In this document: positions 21,885 to 31,623 of the stretch, one piece after another
How positions within the stretch are numbered: the first letter of the stretch is position 1
Layout of the letters: each line of letters starts with the position of its first letter
Source of the DNA: Ochromonas danica
Taxonomy: Eukaryota; Sar; Chrysophyceae; Chromulinales; Chromulinaceae
Reading direction: 5' to 3'
DNA length: 64,000 nt
NCBI GenBank assembly: GCA_015146655.1
Contig: VKHL01000046.1
Location: 62,001-126,000 of the forward strand
Translations under genes and position numbers: made by a program
Notes under the pieces: model-generated
Databases searched by the model: none
What the model saw: only the letters and a program-made list of their open reading frames with translations
What the model was told of the DNA's origin: nothing

Positions 21885-24641
21885 AATACCATCATCAAAC
21901 ATCATAACACCACATATTATTGTCACAGGTCATATCTGATTGTCTATGTGTTACTATCATGGTCTTACCTCAGAATGACTATCACGACATTTTCCAGACT
22001 TGACAGAAGAGGAAGAAGAACCATCATTACCATTACCATTACCATTACCATTACCATTACCATTACCATCTGCATCATCGTCATTGCGATTGTCCAATCT
22101 AGTTGCTTCCTTCTCAATAGTTTGACTATTTAATACTTGTATGTTACTACTAGTAGAAGAATCAGAATGTCGATAAGGAAGAGAATAACGCATTTCTAAC
22201 AATCCATCTCTTCCATTAATAGGTCGACGTCGTTTAGGATCACGTTGAAGACAAGCATGAACTACTTCTACCCCATCCTTATCCTCATGAGGTGGGTAAG
22301 GTATAGGATAGTTTGGATTAGGAATAGCCGTTAGCTTTTGTATAGTAGACAAAGCAGCAAAAGGTGGGCGACTATAAAGCATCTGATAGAGAATACATCC
22401 CAAAGACCAAATATCTGAGGCTTTGCCTAACTTGATCATCTTCTTCTTTCTTCTTTTTTCTTCTGGGGAATGAGAAGATTCATTGTTATTAGGATGACTA
22501 CTATCCATGATATTAGAATCATCATCTTCTTCTTCTTCTTCGTTATCATCATCGTCTTCATTCAAAAAGCCCATGGGAGCGATCGCCTCTGGAGCCATAT
22601 AGTTCACCTAGACCAGAACAAGATGGAGTCAGTCAGCTAGTGAGGGGAGGTATTGATAACAACAGAAACAGTCGCTAGTGTAACACTAACACCAACATTA
22701 ACACACAAACACTAACACACTGACACTAACACACTAACACACTAACGCTAATAGTAGCACTAACATTAATACAAACACTAACACACTAACACACTAACAC
22801 GCTAAGACTTATACTAACACCACTAGCATACTAACACTAACACTAACACTAATAGTAAAAAAAGCAGTTGCTTACCGTTCCAATCTGTGAGTCGCGATAG
22901 ATGTTAGTAGTGTCAGCTGAGATACACTTGGCAATACCAAAGTCAATCAATTTGAGATGACCTTTGATGAAGACAAAGTTAGCAGGCTTCAAATCTCCTA
23001 TTATCATCACCACCACCACCACATCACACCCTTCTATTAGCACTATTTATGAAAGAAACAGGTAGAGGAAGAAGAGGAAGAGGTCTCTCTTACCATGTAC
23101 AATGCGATGATTATGAATATGTTCCACAGCTAACAACATGTCTTTCCAAATCATTCTAGCAAAGAGTGGATCAAGGAAGGAGTTATACAGACCATTCGAC
23201 CCACTGCTACCACCACTACCACATGAAGTGGAATTGGGTAGTCGACTAGCTGCAAGCTTCACTCTCTGGCTAAGCATCTTTGCCAAATCAACATCTCCTG
23301 CTTCTAACAACAAGGTCAAAGAACGCTCCTCTTTCTTCATCTCATAGGCGATGAGGTCAATGATATGTGGACTTGTGCCTTTCAATGAGCGTAACAAGGC
23401 AATCTCGTTAGCATAACTTGCCAAGACTTCCTGTGCTTCCTCTTCTACTACACTCTCACGGATCTCTATCCTCTTTAAAGCATAGAGACTACCATCTCGA
23501 CAAGAGATTACTCGATGTACTGTAGAACTACCACCTTTCCCCAATAGTTGAAGTTGAATATAGCGCTCTCCTTGAAGTTCAACCACGCGACTACCATCAC
23601 TAAAGATTGACTCTGTTACCGCTGTACCTGTACCTGTGCCTGCACCAGTTAATACTGCTCTTCTAGACCCTGCTAAGTCAACTCCATCACTCACTCCCTC
23701 ACAGGGCGTTGGGACAACTGCTAGTGGTCTGCTTTTCAAGGAGGAAACAGTCTTCTTACCATTAGAGGAAGAGGATCTATTGGCTGGAGTAGGTTGGTTC
23801 TCTTTGTCTGTGGGATCGACTACCTTCGCTCCCTTCTTCTTGCAACTGACAGCACCACTACCTTCTACCTCCTGCACTTCCTCGTGCTCCTGCTCTTTCA
23901 CTGTAGGGAGGACAGTATTTCCGACTTTAGCTATCAACCCAGTCCCACTAGAGGAGGAGGAGGAGGAGGAAGTGATGATAGGGGCTCTATGACCATTAGG
24001 CTCAGAAGGGTCGAAGGATACTCTCTTCCTCTTCAGTTGTGCCTGCAGGGAAGAAGCAGAGGATGACAGCACTCCCGAGGAGGTGGCATTAGCTGTGGTA
24101 GTAGTGGTAGCTAAGGAGGTAGAAGTGGTAGAGGTGGAGGTGGAGGTAGTGGCTCTCTTGTGTCTGCTAGGCTGTGGTTTTCGAAAGTCTTCCGTGGGTA
24201 CCTTCACTGTGGCACCATCCCATTCCTCTTCTTGCTGCTGTTGCTGCTCACTGACTGGTTGAGGTAGTAGTAGAGGCATAGCTTGCACTTCTTTAAGACG
24301 AGCAAGTAGTTGACTAGCAGGCTGTGCCTCGGCATCCACTCCCTGTCAATACAACAAGACAAAGACAACAACAAGTAAGTGTGAGAGATGTGGATGGGCT
24401 AGCCTCTCTGTTATCTTACCTTTTGGAGGATAGTCACTGCTGCATCTCGTCCCTTCAGCTTGAGCTCTAAGTCTGCCCACTGGATGTAGAGATTAGCAAA
24501 CTTCGCTGCAATGCCTTTCTTCACCAGAACATTTTCAAAATAACGACATTTCTCATGATCCGAGCTAAGACAGAACAGGGAAAAGATTAGAAGGAAAATC
24601 TAACTAGAAATTCTATGAAGTCAATAAGCTCACCTATTCAT
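20864..24641 (-). CDS. MPS1: MPS1/TTK dual-specificity spindle-checkpoint kinase
   Basis: Seven exons: 24641-24634 (minimal first exon), 24564-24420, 24342-23094, 22997-22876, 22607-21969, 21777-20999, 20936-20864. They join in frame to about 1004 residues. Exon 2 ([13 protein letters not shown]...) resembles the last MPS1 TPR helices. After a low-complexity linker comes the kinase: [53 protein letters not shown] and [13 protein letters not shown]. The DSQxGTVNYMxPEA block is diagnostic of MPS1, which phosphorylates KNL1 at unattached kinetochores. The kinase is followed by a Ser/Asn-rich tail, unlike the compact metazoan end. The start is the only in-frame ATG near exon 1. The frame stays open upstream, so a longer TPR region may be missing or rearranged by the transposon remnant nearby. 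The last intron (20998-20937) is probable, not certain. Confidence 0.88.
21786..21883. repeat. (CA)n microsatellite in an MPS1 intron
   Basis: A nearly pure CA array of about 98 bp, with short CATA interruptions, fills much of the intron between MPS1 exons at 21969 and 21777. Confidence 0.95.
22022..22069. repeat. (CCATTA)8 hexamer repeat, coding
   Basis: Eight copies of a six-base unit lie inside the MPS1 exon 22607-21969 and encode an Asn-Gly run (NGNGNGNG...). The six-base unit keeps the frame whatever the copy number. Confidence 0.9.
22680..22855. repeat. Degenerate ACACTAAC-type intronic minisatellite
   Basis: The intron between MPS1 exons 22876 and 22607 consists largely of imperfect CACTAACA units. 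On the coding strand these read as TTAGTG-like repeats. Confidence 0.85.
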
Positions 24642-25116
24642 CTTATCACGAACAATGAAGAGATTATCAACAACAACCCAATAATCAACAAACAAACAAC
24701 AAAACACACGAACAATTAAGTAACGTCTCTCTGTCCCGGTTCCGGGCAACCTGCTCAAGCTGAGATCGGAGCACTTGAGCTGATATCGAAGCACTTGAGC
24801 TGCAAAACTGAGCGCTCAGATCGGAGAGTGGAAGAACACTGGACTAATTTTTAATTATTATGAGTATTAGCTGTTATTGTTATGGTTTGTATTATGTAGA
24901 TATCGTCTAGGAATCGTTTTTCAAAGTATACAATGGCCAATAAAATTCATTCAACTATCAATTTCTCATCATGATATTGGATGTTCTTCATGATAAAAAT
25001 GATTTGAAATGAACTTTTGATTAGAGAGCGGAACCCTTGATATTTGTCACAATTATGTTAGAAATCGCCTAACAAGTCTTTGTGGCGAAGAACAGCCCCA
25101 GTCCGTCCTTGAAGAT
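24642..25116. other. MPS1 5' flank, rearranged-looking
   Basis: The MPS1 frame stays open for about 30 codons beyond 24641 without a clear homologous domain. At 24755-24835 a GAGCACTTGAGCT-like motif recurs with slight changes, suggesting a small local repeat. The rest is AT-rich up to the transposase remnant. Confidence 0.4.
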
Positions 25117-25764
25117 ATGATTTTTCTGGTTTTCTATGGAGATTTGTGCCAATTCTTTTTCGACACCATTCTCGAGGAAGTTAACTCTGGCTACCACGTT
25201 GGCCGTCACCCTCTTGAGAATAACCTTCACAACATTCGAAAACGACGGGTAGAGTGGGTTGATACGGTTATTCAGACAGGAACGGTCACTGATCGGCAAA
25301 GGATGTTAAAGGAGGCCAATCGATTGCGAACGCCAACTTCTGAGTGGATTCAACAGACTTTCGCCTCTTTGGCGAACAGTCTACCCCTATGAGTGTGGTT
25401 TCAAGGCAAACTCTCCAGCGCAGCGCTACTAAATCATGATGGATGGCAAGGGCAGGGTCCTCAGGGTTTGGGGTGGTATTTCACGAAAGGCCTACGATGG
25501 CGACTTCCTGAAGCTCTATAAGGAAGAGCTCAACAAAGGCTTGAATGTAGGTAGCGTTGTGGTGGGCATGAGAACCGCAAGTGCAAGAGGATCCCGAAAG
25601 AACCTGAAGAAAATGAGGTCGCCAAACTATCCAAGGAGCAAGCCGCTTTCAATGCACAGCACCAGAGGGCAAGAGCAATGGTGGAAAGGCCATTTAGACC
25701 CAAACAAACCCTTTTCCAGTCCTTGACTTCCTCTTGGGCTGAGAGCTGGCCACAGCGAGACTAA
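25117..25764 (+). mobile_element. Decayed DDE transposase (PIF/Harbinger-like, DDE_4 type)
   Basis: Three frame fragments read like one transposase. The first (25117-25392) has LRTPTSEWIQQTF. The second (25436 to about 25565) reads MMDGKGRVLRVWGGISRKAY, as in Harbinger-type catalytic cores. A third, in a shifted frame to 25764, reads EQAAFNAQHQRARAMVER, the typical helix carrying the last catalytic Glu. There is one stop at 25392 and a frameshift near 25565, and the second catalytic Asp is not preserved at the expected place. No terminal inverted repeats or target-site duplication were found by eye. It is probably an old DNA-transposon remnant. The superfamily is uncertain. Confidence 0.5.
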
Positions 25765-26055
25765 TTGGTGAAAATTGCTTGTACTGATGTGAATCTTAAT
25801 TTTAAATAATATGGCAACATTGCAGGACTTAACTCTCTTTTGTAAAATAGTTATTAGCAAAAAAAGCCAAATTCACTGTGGGTCCAACCACTGGTTTTTT
25901 TAAGGGGCTGGCCATCAATAGTTGTAATAGTAAAATAAAAAAGTGAACTTTTCACTCTGGTTTACTCCTACAAAAACTGTAATGGATAAACAAAATAGGA
26001 TATTTCATTTCTCTTAATGATCATTTTGTTGAGCACATTATTGCAGGTATAGTAT
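25765..26055. other. 3' flank of the transposase remnant
   Basis: AT-rich sequence reaching the stop of the LRR gene. No terminal repeat of the transposon could be recognised. Confidence 0.35.
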
Positions 26056-27729
26056 CTAGAATTGCTCAGCGCCAGAAGAGCTCTCCGATTCATCAGCATA
26101 TTCCTCATATTCATCAATCATGATCCACTGACGAGATTCTTCATCATAATTGCATGTCCACCCATCGTAGTAGTTTGTTCTAATACATCCTTTACAAAGA
26201 GTAGAAGGCCACTTTAACTTCTCACCTGCTACCAATTCTTCCAACATCTCTTTAGAAACACTCTGATCCATATTGAGGGAAACCATACAAAGACCAGGAA
26301 GCTTCGATGCTGCCTTAAGACTCTCCAATCCACAATCATCGATGCTCAGGGTATCTAGCAACTGACACGTCTTAATGAACTCACTCAGCGCCTTATCAGA
26401 AAAAGATACTACTTGTTCAAATATTGCTGATTTCAACTCTCTCAAACACTTCCCAAAGCCTGCTTCGATAGCTGTCAACAAAAAAGCATCACTGTACACA
26501 TTATCGTTCACTGTCACTTCCAAACTCTTCAAATGGGGAAGATCCTGCATTAGGGAGATCAAGCAGGTGTCTGATGTGGAAGCGGATAACGCAATCTCAT
26601 AAGGCTCCAGCATGGACTTCAGATTCCCCACTGGATGATAGTACTCTACTTCCAACTTTAAAGTCACTTTCTTGTACTGTCCTCTTCTCAATATATGCGA
26701 TAAACAAATAGCCCAATCTTCATTACAGCCTCTCACCAATACAGACACAGACCTGTTCAGCTTGTCTGTAACGATAGCTCGATCAATATTCACATCCTCG
26801 AGATGTGGGCATTGTTCAGTGAGGTGACGAAGCTTCTCTGCACTACATGGTTTACCACAAAATAGATCTAAGCAAGTCAACTTTGGACATGATGATGACA
26901 ATGAAGCCACAAGACCATTGACCTTAAAGCGCCCAAGCATGTTGGACTTAACCTTCAGGATCTCCAACAAGTCTCCAGCTGATGAAAGATAGGTCACCAT
27001 AGAAGCCAGTCCCTGCAAAGAACCGCGAACTTCACAGAGTTTCAACACCCTCAGATGAATCTGATTCTCCATGAGGGCGGAAGTGATCACATCCATTCCA
27101 TTTGAAAAGTGCAGATCGAGTTCTCTTAAGCTGGAGGTATGCTTTCTGAAGAGGTTTGCCATCATCACACAATCTTCATGATATACCAAGTCACACTAAA
27201 TAGATACCTCGACCAGAGAGTTCTCTCTCAACTGATTTGTTAGCGTTAACAACAGAGCACTAAAACGCTTCCCATATTTATCAATGGTGTCATCGAGCTT
27301 TTCTACCTCAACGGATTGTAGACTATGACAATGACTAAAGAAGAGAGCAAGGTTGCTCTCCAAATGAGAATCATCGTTGTGGGTTCTACAGCTTCCTTTT
27401 ATATCAATAGATCGAATAGTAGGAAAGTATGATCTCAGGTCTAAACAAACCACAAGATCTGTTAGAACCTCCAAACTAATAGGAAATCCTTCCACACAGA
27501 ATATCCTGCGATTTCCCAGCCACTTATAGAATATCTCCATATTCCTATTTAATGGTTGCCAACCACGAAAGGGCTTTTGGGTCATCCTAAGGTCAATCAC
27601 AGAAGTCAACCACATCTCTCGATCACTCTTCCCCATACAGGCTACATCCATACTTGGCAAATCCTTCCATTTTAACCACTCCGAATACACGCAATGGAGA
27701 ATATCTCCTGGTAATTGCCACACACTCAT
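26056..27729 (-). pseudogene. F-box-like/LRR protein gene with an in-frame stop (LRR1)
   Basis: A single open frame runs from the ATG at 27729 to the stop at 26056, except for one in-frame TAG at 27198-27196. The first part (177 aa) starts MSVWQLPGDILHCVYSEW, an F-box-like helix block. The second part (about 377 aa) consists of leucine-rich repeats such as HLRVLKL and LTCLDLFC. The intact paralogue at 51862-53496 aligns along both parts, including ENSLVEVS/ENSLTKIS next to the stop, so the halves once formed one protein. Chlorophyll synthase ends in TAG, so TAG is a normal stop here. Options are a young pseudogene, a truncated F-box-only protein, or readthrough. No intron of usual size can remove the TAG. 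Confidence 0.65.
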
Positions 27730-28230
27730 CACTTCTTCTTTGAAAAATCACCACCTAGTTTATTTGATCTTTTCTCACTTCAAGACAAAACCAGGGTAGG
27801 GGGACTTACTTTTAGTAGGACCCTTGGAAGATCCTAGTAGATGTTAGGCGAAAGTGGGTAATAGAGTGGACCGTCTGAGATAAAATGGGACTGGAAAAGG
27901 AACAGAGCCGAAGGAATTCACACTTTAAAAGCCATTTTCACGAGTTTGATGCCACTTTCGACACGAGCTTTTTGCACGCCGATAGACATGTGGGGATGTT
28001 TTCATATGGTTGATAATTGATTGATTGATTAAAATTGGGAGCGCATATGGAGAAGGATAAAGCATCGTGATTGGCCGTTGACACTAAGTTCCATGCTGGC
28101 CTTTCAAGGCGGGAATCAAATGCATAAGATGCCATCTTTTCTATATTTCCTTATTAGCTTATTCAATAGGAAAGAAGAAATCTAAGCATTGCTTCTTGAT
28201 CTCACTACAAACCTAACAACACCATAGCCA
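27730..28230. other. Intergenic, LRR1 promoter to HisRS 3' end
   Basis: No gene was recognised. The region contains a TTGATTGATTGATTAA stretch near 28016. Several short open frames show no protein features. Confidence 0.4.
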
Positions 28231-31200
28231 TTAAGCACTTCCTTCTTCAACATTTGCAGGAGGAGTAGGAAGAGAATCAGCTTGTTTCATAGCTTGAATG
28301 AAGGAATCATCACCAGGGGAGATAACTTTACATCCTCGACGAACCAACTCAGCTACCAGTTCTTCTCGAGGCAAAACCACCTCCTCTTTCTTCACCATGT
28401 CCTTCACCTTGACCTGACCAGCTTCCACTTCATCACCACCAAACACGACCATGAATGGAATACCTCGTTCTAATGCCTCATCCAATTGCTTCTTAAACTT
28501 GGGATTGTCTAAATGAGAATATTCAGCAGAGATTTGAGCCTGCCAAAGAAGACGGGCCACTTGCATGCGGTGCACAAGGAGGTCAGCACCAATAGAGGCA
28601 ATGTACACCTGGATATCCACTCTCTGAGCCAATTTCAACTGTTCCGCACGGCGTTCCATGATCGTGAAGACGCGCTCCACTCCAATACTAATGCCCACAC
28701 AAGGTGTTTGAGTATTCGAAGGGCTAAACATGCCGACAAGGTTATCATAACGTCCACCAGCAGCAATTGAACCCATTTGGATCGCTCCACCGCCTTCACC
28801 TCCATTACTCACGAGAACAGCTTCATAGATGACACCAGTATAATAGTCTAATCCACGGGCTAACGAGAGATCGAAAGAGATATAGTTCAAGCTACCCATA
28901 GCCTCAAGATAGGTGAAGAGAACCTTAAGCTCATCCATGGCAGACTGAGCTACAGCATGACCAGAAAACAACGCCAAATCGGTCAATTGCTTCCATAGTA
29001 CGAGAGGAGTACCACTGTAGAGAACAAAAGTGCCAATCTTATCAGCAATCTCTTCTGGTAAATCTTTCTCATGGATCATTTCATGCTTGACTTCTTCCCA
29101 AGTCATCTTATCCAGTTTATCCACAGAAGAGCAAATAGCACGAAATTTACTACTGGGTACACCTGCCATATCAAAGATTGCGTCTAATAACTTACGATGA
29201 TTCAGTTTAATCATAAATGGTCCAATTGGCAATGCAGAGAGAATCTCAGTAGCAATTGTTATCACCTCTGCATCTGGTACCATGAGATTATACTGACCAG
29301 CAACATCAAAGTCACATTGATAGAACTCACGATAACGTCCTTTACTTAATTGTGGATTATCACGACGATAAACTTTCGCCATATGATAGCGTTTAATATT
29401 GCCCACACTATTCATGGCTAAGAAACGGGCAAAGGGAACAGTCAGATCATAACGTAAACTCAATAACTCTCCTCCTTGATCTGCTAAGTCATAGATCAAC
29501 TTACTATCTTCACCATATTTACCTGTAAGTACTTCTTTCAACTCAAAGACAGGGGTATCAATCTCCACACCACCATGACGTTTGAAAACAGAACGAATTG
29601 TATTGAAAGCTTGTTCACGAATTCGCATTTGTTCTGGAGTGAAATCACGAGCACCTTTGGCAATCTTGGGTTTGCGTTTTCCGCCAGCATGAAGACTTTC
29701 TAATAATGTTTGTAACTCTTCCAGCAAATGGCGTGGCTTTATCTCCGTGGAAGTAGCTGTAACACGTTGCCAAGTGGATACGGGCAAGATGGTAGGAGCA
29801 AGACGTCCTACCAATGTCGCAACAGGCAACTCTTCAGGAGAAGATGATCCCTCGCTTAACAAAGACAACAGTAAAGAACGAACAGCAGCACTACCATTAC
29901 CCAAGACAATACTGCTGGCTTTACGTTGTTCCTTGGCAGCTGCTTTAGCAGCAGCCTTCTCAGCTTTTGCTTTTCTTTTCGCTTCTGCTTTAGCACGTTG
30001 TTCTGGAGTGAGATGAGAGTCATCTGACTCAGGCTTATTTCCTCCAGCTTTTCCACCACCTTGCTCTCTTTCTTTTTCCTTCTCTTTCTCTTTCACTGTT
30101 TCTTGAGAAGCATCTTCAATTTGTTGTAAAGCTCGCAAAGCAAGAATCGTCTCACCAGCAAGTTGTTCCACAAGACGAACAGTTTGTAACAAGGCTTGAG
30201 GTTGACTATCAGAGGAATATACTATATAGTCAGAAGAGGGGAGATTGAAAGTAGTAGATAGCAAACGACAACGAACTTGCGATGCTTGAATAACTTGTTC
30301 AACCACTGCCATAGCATTGTTCAAATAGGCCACTGCTTGACTATCCGTTAAAACCATCCCACGCTCAATAGAAAGTGGGAAGATTTCAGAACTATTCAAT
30401 TCAATATCCATGACTCTAGAAGCCATTGCAAAAATATCAATAGCAGGTCCAGTAGTCTGTGGGATATCAACAATAACCCATGCTTCTTTATTCATTGAAT
30501 TAAACGAAGAAGTAACACGTTTAGATCCTTCTAATAATGCTTTCAAATTACTTGCTGACTGCATTTGACCACGATGCTGACGGAATGTTTCAAAAAGTGA
30601 GGAATCAAAAGCATCTAATGGTGCACCCATCGCTTCACAAGTTAATACATTAATAGTATCCGCTAAACGAATGACTTGACTTGCACTTCCAACCATTAAA
30701 CAAGCTAAACCAATAGTAAGAAATGGAGAATTGATTAAAGCAGCTTGTTCTGATGGATAAAGAAGTAAAGGCTGATGATTCAATCTTTGCAAGGTATCTT
30801 TAGCAGTTAGAACAATACCTTCTTCATTAACAGCATAACCATATCCTTCTAAGAAAGCAATTAATTCTTCATCACCTTTTGTTGTAGAAGATAATAAAGG
30901 TGTATATTGTTGATTAACTAAATCCGTTAAGATTGTTAATACATTAGGACGGAAAGGAGTTTTACCCACTAAAAGAGAAAGAATACGATAAATTAATCCA
31001 CTACGAACAATAGAAGGTAATAATGCAGTAGAAGGTGAAATAGTAGAAGGTAAATGAGTTATAATTCTCTCTCCAATAGATTGAGGAAGTTGATTTTGTT
31101 TAATATCTTCTGAATTCTTCCAGATTTCTTCTAAACGATTTAATGAACTTTCATCCAAGGTTAAACAATTGGATAAAGGATGAGAAAGAGCAAGAAGATC

Positions 31201-31242
31201 ATCAATAGTTAAGCGTTTACCACCACCTAAGATAACGTTCAT
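28231..31242 (-). CDS. HARS: Histidyl-tRNA synthetase with HAL-like N-terminal domain
   Basis: Single exon, 1003 residues from the ATG at 31242. An in-frame ATG at 31500 would add 86 residues that look like translated 5' leader. Residues 1-310 resemble histidine/phenylalanine ammonia-lyase: LGGGKRLTIDDLLALS at the start, SEQAALINSPFLTIGLACL, then ADTINVLTCEAMGAPLDAF and a RQHRGQMQSASNLKALL stretch. The ASG triad that forms the lyase MIO cofactor is absent, so this domain is not expected to be a lyase. A charged Lys/Glu/Ala linker (about 390-460) leads to the class II core: motif 2 in KVYRRDNPQLSKGRYREFYQ, the HisRS-specific ARGLDYYTGVIYE, then the anticodon-binding domain. I recall a similar N-terminal domain in plant cytosolic HisRS. 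It charges tRNA-His. Confidence 0.93.
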   Translation of the reverse strand: MNVILGGGKRLTIDDLLALSHPLSNCLTLDESSLNRLEEIWKNSEDIKQNQLPQSIGERIITHLPSTISPSTALLPSIVRSGLIYRILSLLVGKTPFRPNVLTILTDLVNQQYTPLLSSTTKGDEELIAFLEGYGYAVNEEGIVLTAKDTLQRLNHQPLLLYPSEQAALINSPFLTIGLACLMVGSASQVIRLADTINVLTCEAMGAPLDAFDSSLFETFRQHRGQMQSASNLKALLEGSKRVTSSFNSMNKEAWVIVDIPQTTGPAIDIFAMASRVMDIELNSSEIFPLSIERGMVLTDSQAVAYLNNAMAVVEQVIQASQVRCRLLSTTFNLPSSDYIVYSSDSQPQALLQTVRLVEQLAGETILALRALQQIEDASQETVKEKEKEKEREQGGGKAGGNKPESDDSHLTPEQRAKAEAKRKAKAEKAAAKAAAKEQRKASSIVLGNGSAAVRSLLLSLLSEGSSSPEELPVATLVGRLAPTILPVSTWQRVTATSTEIKPRHLLEELQTLLESLHAGGKRKPKIAKGARDFTPEQMRIREQAFNTIRSVFKRHGGVEIDTPVFELKEVLTGKYGEDSKLIYDLADQGGELLSLRYDLTVPFARFLAMNSVGNIKRYHMAKVYRRDNPQLSKGRYREFYQCDFDVAGQYNLMVPDAEVITIATEILSALPIGPFMIKLNHRKLLDAIFDMAGVPSSKFRAICSSVDKLDKMTWEEVKHEMIHEKDLPEEIADKIGTFVLYSGTPLVLWKQLTDLALFSGHAVAQSAMDELKVLFTYLEAMGSLNYISFDLSLARGLDYYTGVIYEAVLVSNGGEGGGAIQMGSIAAGGRYDNLVGMFSPSNTQTPCVGISIGVERVFTIMERRAEQLKLAQRVDIQVYIASIGADLLVHRMQVARLLWQAQISAEYSHLDNPKFKKQLDEALERGIPFMVVFGGDEVEAGQVKVKDMVKKEEVVLPREELVAELVRRGCKVISPGDDSFIQAMKQADSLPTPPANVEEGSA

Positions 31243-31623
31243 GTTCGATGCTCGTGACGATGCTAATAAAAATGATGATAATGATAGGGATAGGCAATGC
31301 CAATCAATGAGGGAATGGCAGGAGGAAGACAAGGCGGGGGAAGACCAAGAAGGCTGAAGGGTGAAACACACTCGCCACACCACACAGCCACAACAACACT
31401 GCGCACCTTGGAAAACTCCTATTTTGCGATTTATAACTCTTCTTCTCTGAACGAGCGGTGAGGATTGTGCGTGAACTTTGGAATTGCGTGGGGTTGGCAT
31501 GGGGTTAGTTTAAGCTTAAAGACGTTGTTAATGATATTAATATCGTGTGATCATCAACAACGAAGCAAGCTAAGCAAGAATACACAATGTATGAAGAGGA
31601 TTAAACACACATTGAGTAGTAAA
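31243..31623. other. Intergenic, HisRS promoter and NOP56 3' end
   Basis: The 381-bp gap holds the HisRS promoter or leader and the NOP56 3' UTR. No additional gene was seen. Confidence 0.4.

Noticed and set aside
21732-21926. Cys-Val repeat frame on the minus strand
   Set aside because: It is simply the (CA)n microsatellite translated.
24755-24835. Possible terminal inverted repeat or tRNA-like fold near the MPS1 5' end
   Set aside because: The GAGCACTTGAGCT units are direct, not inverted with the far side of the transposase remnant, and no cloverleaf can be drawn.
27187-27198. A 12-nt GT...AG stretch (GTATCTATTTAG) that would remove the TAG in LRR1 as a mini-intron
   Set aside because: Far shorter than any other intron in the window (all at least about 60 nt), so splicing there is not credible.
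31243-31500. In-frame N-terminal extension of HisRS from the ATG at 31500
   Set aside because: The 86 residues are irregular, rich in Ser/Cys and lack a targeting pattern, whereas the HAL-like domain begins exactly at the ATG at 31242.
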